Positions 62,564-64,000 of a stretch of 64,000 bases of DNA are shown one piece after another. Origin of the DNA: DTLC01 sp964555645 (GTDB lineage Bacteria > Verrucomicrobiota > Verrucomicrobiia > Limisphaerales > DTLC01); contig CAZKTA010000010.1 in the NCBI GenBank assembly GCA_964555645.1, positions 34,511-98,510 on the forward strand, in the 5' to 3' direction. Position 1 is the stretch's first letter. Each line of letters opens with the position of its first letter. The translations under genes were made by a program, and so were the position numbers. The notes under the pieces are model-generated. The model had not been told where the DNA came from, made no database searches, and saw only the letters and a program-made list of their open reading frames with translations.

Positions 62564-63111
62564 TCACCTGCTAATCAACAACCCGAAACAATCGTCACCC
62601 ACTCGTAAGCCCCGTATTCAACTCACCTTAACGCCACTCGTGTCCAAAAATCGAAGCTCCCAAACGCTAACCCAACCAGCTAGACCACCTGTTAACCAAA
62701 CCAAAAAACAGTTTTACCACGCCAGCCCCCATCCCCGCGCTTTTGATTGCTAGAAAACATTCAGCTCCGCGCACAAAACCCATGATAAAGCAGACCGCCA
62801 CAATCACACGGTCAAACTTATGGAATCATTTTTTACCCAGTTTTATCCGCCAACTAGCCTGAGACACATTCTCGAGACCACAATTACACTCATTCATCTC
62901 TTCAGGGCATGCAGACCAACAAACTGTGGACAACACCAGCCTCGCGTCCGCCCTAAGGCACTATGCTAAACAGCTCGCATAAATTCTCGGAATGGCTGCG
63001 AATTTGAGGCACCCGCAAAGCCAAACCACAACACCAGCGCCTGTGTGAGCAGCTAAAGGCGTTAAATAATAGCCATTTCAACACACCAGCCACGCTCAAG
63101 CTGTACCATCG
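62564..63111. other. 548-bp non-coding, G-poor on the plus strand
   Basis: No gene seen on either strand. Over 62581-62700 there are roughly three C for each G on the plus strand, with many runs of A and C. It lies between the doubtful hydrophobic frame and the RHS fragment. Confidence 0.5.
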
Positions 63112-63468
63112 CTAACAATAATTACTCTCAATCCTTTCACCAAGCACATCAACATGCGTAACAGGGAAATCCCCACAGAATCCATAGAGGTTTACTCCGA
63201 TACCATATTCGCCGACCGGATCCCTGCTTATCCAACTCTGCCAGGCTGGCGCGTAGAACCGATAGCCGTAGTATCCCGCATTATGCGGGACGGTGGACAC
63301 GTCGCGCTCCCCGCATTGGGTGGGACTGCCGGATTCGCACCCACACAGCTCATCTACAAATGCCAATTGCCCAGTGGCACGCAACTGCGTGACTGAATAG
63401 CCGTAGGTTGTGACTGTTGTTGTTCCCTGCTGAACCAGCACAATGTCACCCAGATGGCCTGCTCGCAA
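63112..63468 (-). pseudogene. C-terminal fragment of an RHS-repeat protein
   Basis: The segment YYGYRFYAPAWQSWISRDPV, then GVNLYGFCGDFPVTHVDVLG, is the RHS-repeat-associated core sequence. A tail of only 7 residues follows (ERIESNYC region), so no toxin domain remains. The frame is open for about 55 codons further upstream, but no YD repeats can be seen there, and a stop ends it. It is probably the surviving 3' end of a large RHS gene, with a decayed transposase beside it. Confidence 0.65.
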
Positions 63469-63707
63469 TTCATCGGAGTTGTGATGAATGTAGAGCGTGG
63501 CACTTATGCTGCAGCTAGTGTCATGGTCACAGCAATCGGTCCCGCTACTGCGGAATCGCCAGCCAGCCCCACGCCCGGCCTGCCCTACGAAATCCCCCGC
63601 AATTGCTTACCTCATTCATCACTGCCCCAATCCCATCCGTCGCAGAGCTAAAGCCATTTCTACCTCAATCATTAAGGTTGAGATAAAACTTGCAATTTGT
63701 GGCGAAT

Positions 63708-64000
63708 TTATGTCTGCGCCAATTGTCTGATAAACGTATTGCTGCCATCACCAAGAACGATGCCCGGCTCAAACTCCAATTCGTTGCCAGCTCAGACCAT
63801 TCAGTCTATGGCGGGCTTGTCGCCGTCAATGCCATTGCACGGCGCGATCTATAGAACAAGCTGCGCCAACTCACCCGCCTTGACCCGCTCATGAACAAAC
63901 TGCACGGCTACGTGCCTGAGGTCAGTTGATCTATGCGCTGTGCTGTGGCTGTGGTTGTCTGTCCGACAGCCAGCCGCTCAACGACAATCCGCTGGGGTGT
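63708..64000 (+). pseudogene. Decayed IS1380-like transposase, N-terminal part, cut by window edge
   Basis: One frame reads KNDARLKLQFVASSDHSVYG (continuing GLVAVNAIARRDL), then a stop codon TAG where homologues would have Trp, then NKLRQLTRLDP ... GYVPEV. After a small deletion another frame continues QLIYALCCGCGCLSDSQPLN. This order matches the N-terminus of IS1380-type transposases as I recall them. At least one nonsense and one frameshift mutation make it inactive. The remainder lies beyond 64000, and no terminal inverted repeat was recognised. Confidence 0.65.

Overview
This window looks like a chromosome segment from a Gram-negative bacterium of the PVC group, most likely a member of the Verrucomicrobiota (Limisphaerales or Pedosphaera type). 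This is inference from gene content: an LPS and lipid A gene block, pseudopilin-like exported proteins with the GFTLIE-type N-terminus, a beta-propeller sensor kinase, a giant protein with autotransporter-associated strand repeats, pectin-degrading enzymes, and a very long GreA resembling the long GreA of Chlamydiae.

Layout. 1-4,800 holds the 3' end of a large exported protein, about 1.6 kb with no convincing gene, a pseudopilin-like protein and a GH28 polygalacturonase. 4,900-10,320 is an envelope block on the minus strand: LptG-like permease, a NarL-type response regulator, LpxK, an LpxL-type acyltransferase and heptosyltransferase WaaF. The last three are tightly packed. 10,545-12,860 is a minimal sufB-sufC pair. 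13,150-20,260 carries a methyltransferase, an SDR reductase, tRNA-Pro(CGG), TrmB, a small membrane protein, ManA, AccA, and a LemA/TPM-domain operon. 20,480-28,990 has an FKBP isomerase lipoprotein, a Prc-type protease, a Calx-beta exported protein, two unrecognised genes and a DUF72 protein. 29,150-34,060 has a ThyA-superfamily enzyme convergent with a propeller histidine kinase/response regulator operon.

34,500-48,430 is an accessory region for plant-type polysaccharide use. It contains the giant strand-repeat protein, an MFS transporter, a second large exported protein with its pseudopilin-like neighbour, an XylR-type regulator divergent from a pectate lyase, and a malectin-domain lipoprotein. 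The exported protein / pseudopilin / pectinase grouping occurs at both ends of the accessory gene content (1-4,761 and 40,635-47,338) and includes clear paralogues.

48,750-51,020 is a small recombination site. A 60-bp perfect direct repeat containing the first codons of a NUDIX gene flanks an AAA-ATPase/DUF4143 gene. 51,180-60,350 is mostly housekeeping: FabI with two abutting palindromes upstream, RsmB, long GreA, RNase PH, ribosome recycling factor, an FtsB-like protein, a small lipoprotein, a Yip1-family protein and MnmE. 60,870-64,000 ends in an exported nuclease-fold protein, a tiny membrane protein, a G-poor non-coding stretch, an orphan RHS C-terminus and a decayed IS1380-like transposase at the window edge.

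The most interesting cross-cutting observation is a C-terminal module of about 55-65 residues. It is shared by six otherwise unrelated exported proteins and ends in F-[YF]-[RK] close to the C-terminus. I read it as a candidate surface-attachment or sorting domain. All start codons discussed were chosen by eye from ribosome-site spacing, neighbouring stop codons and family N-termini; no database search was possible.
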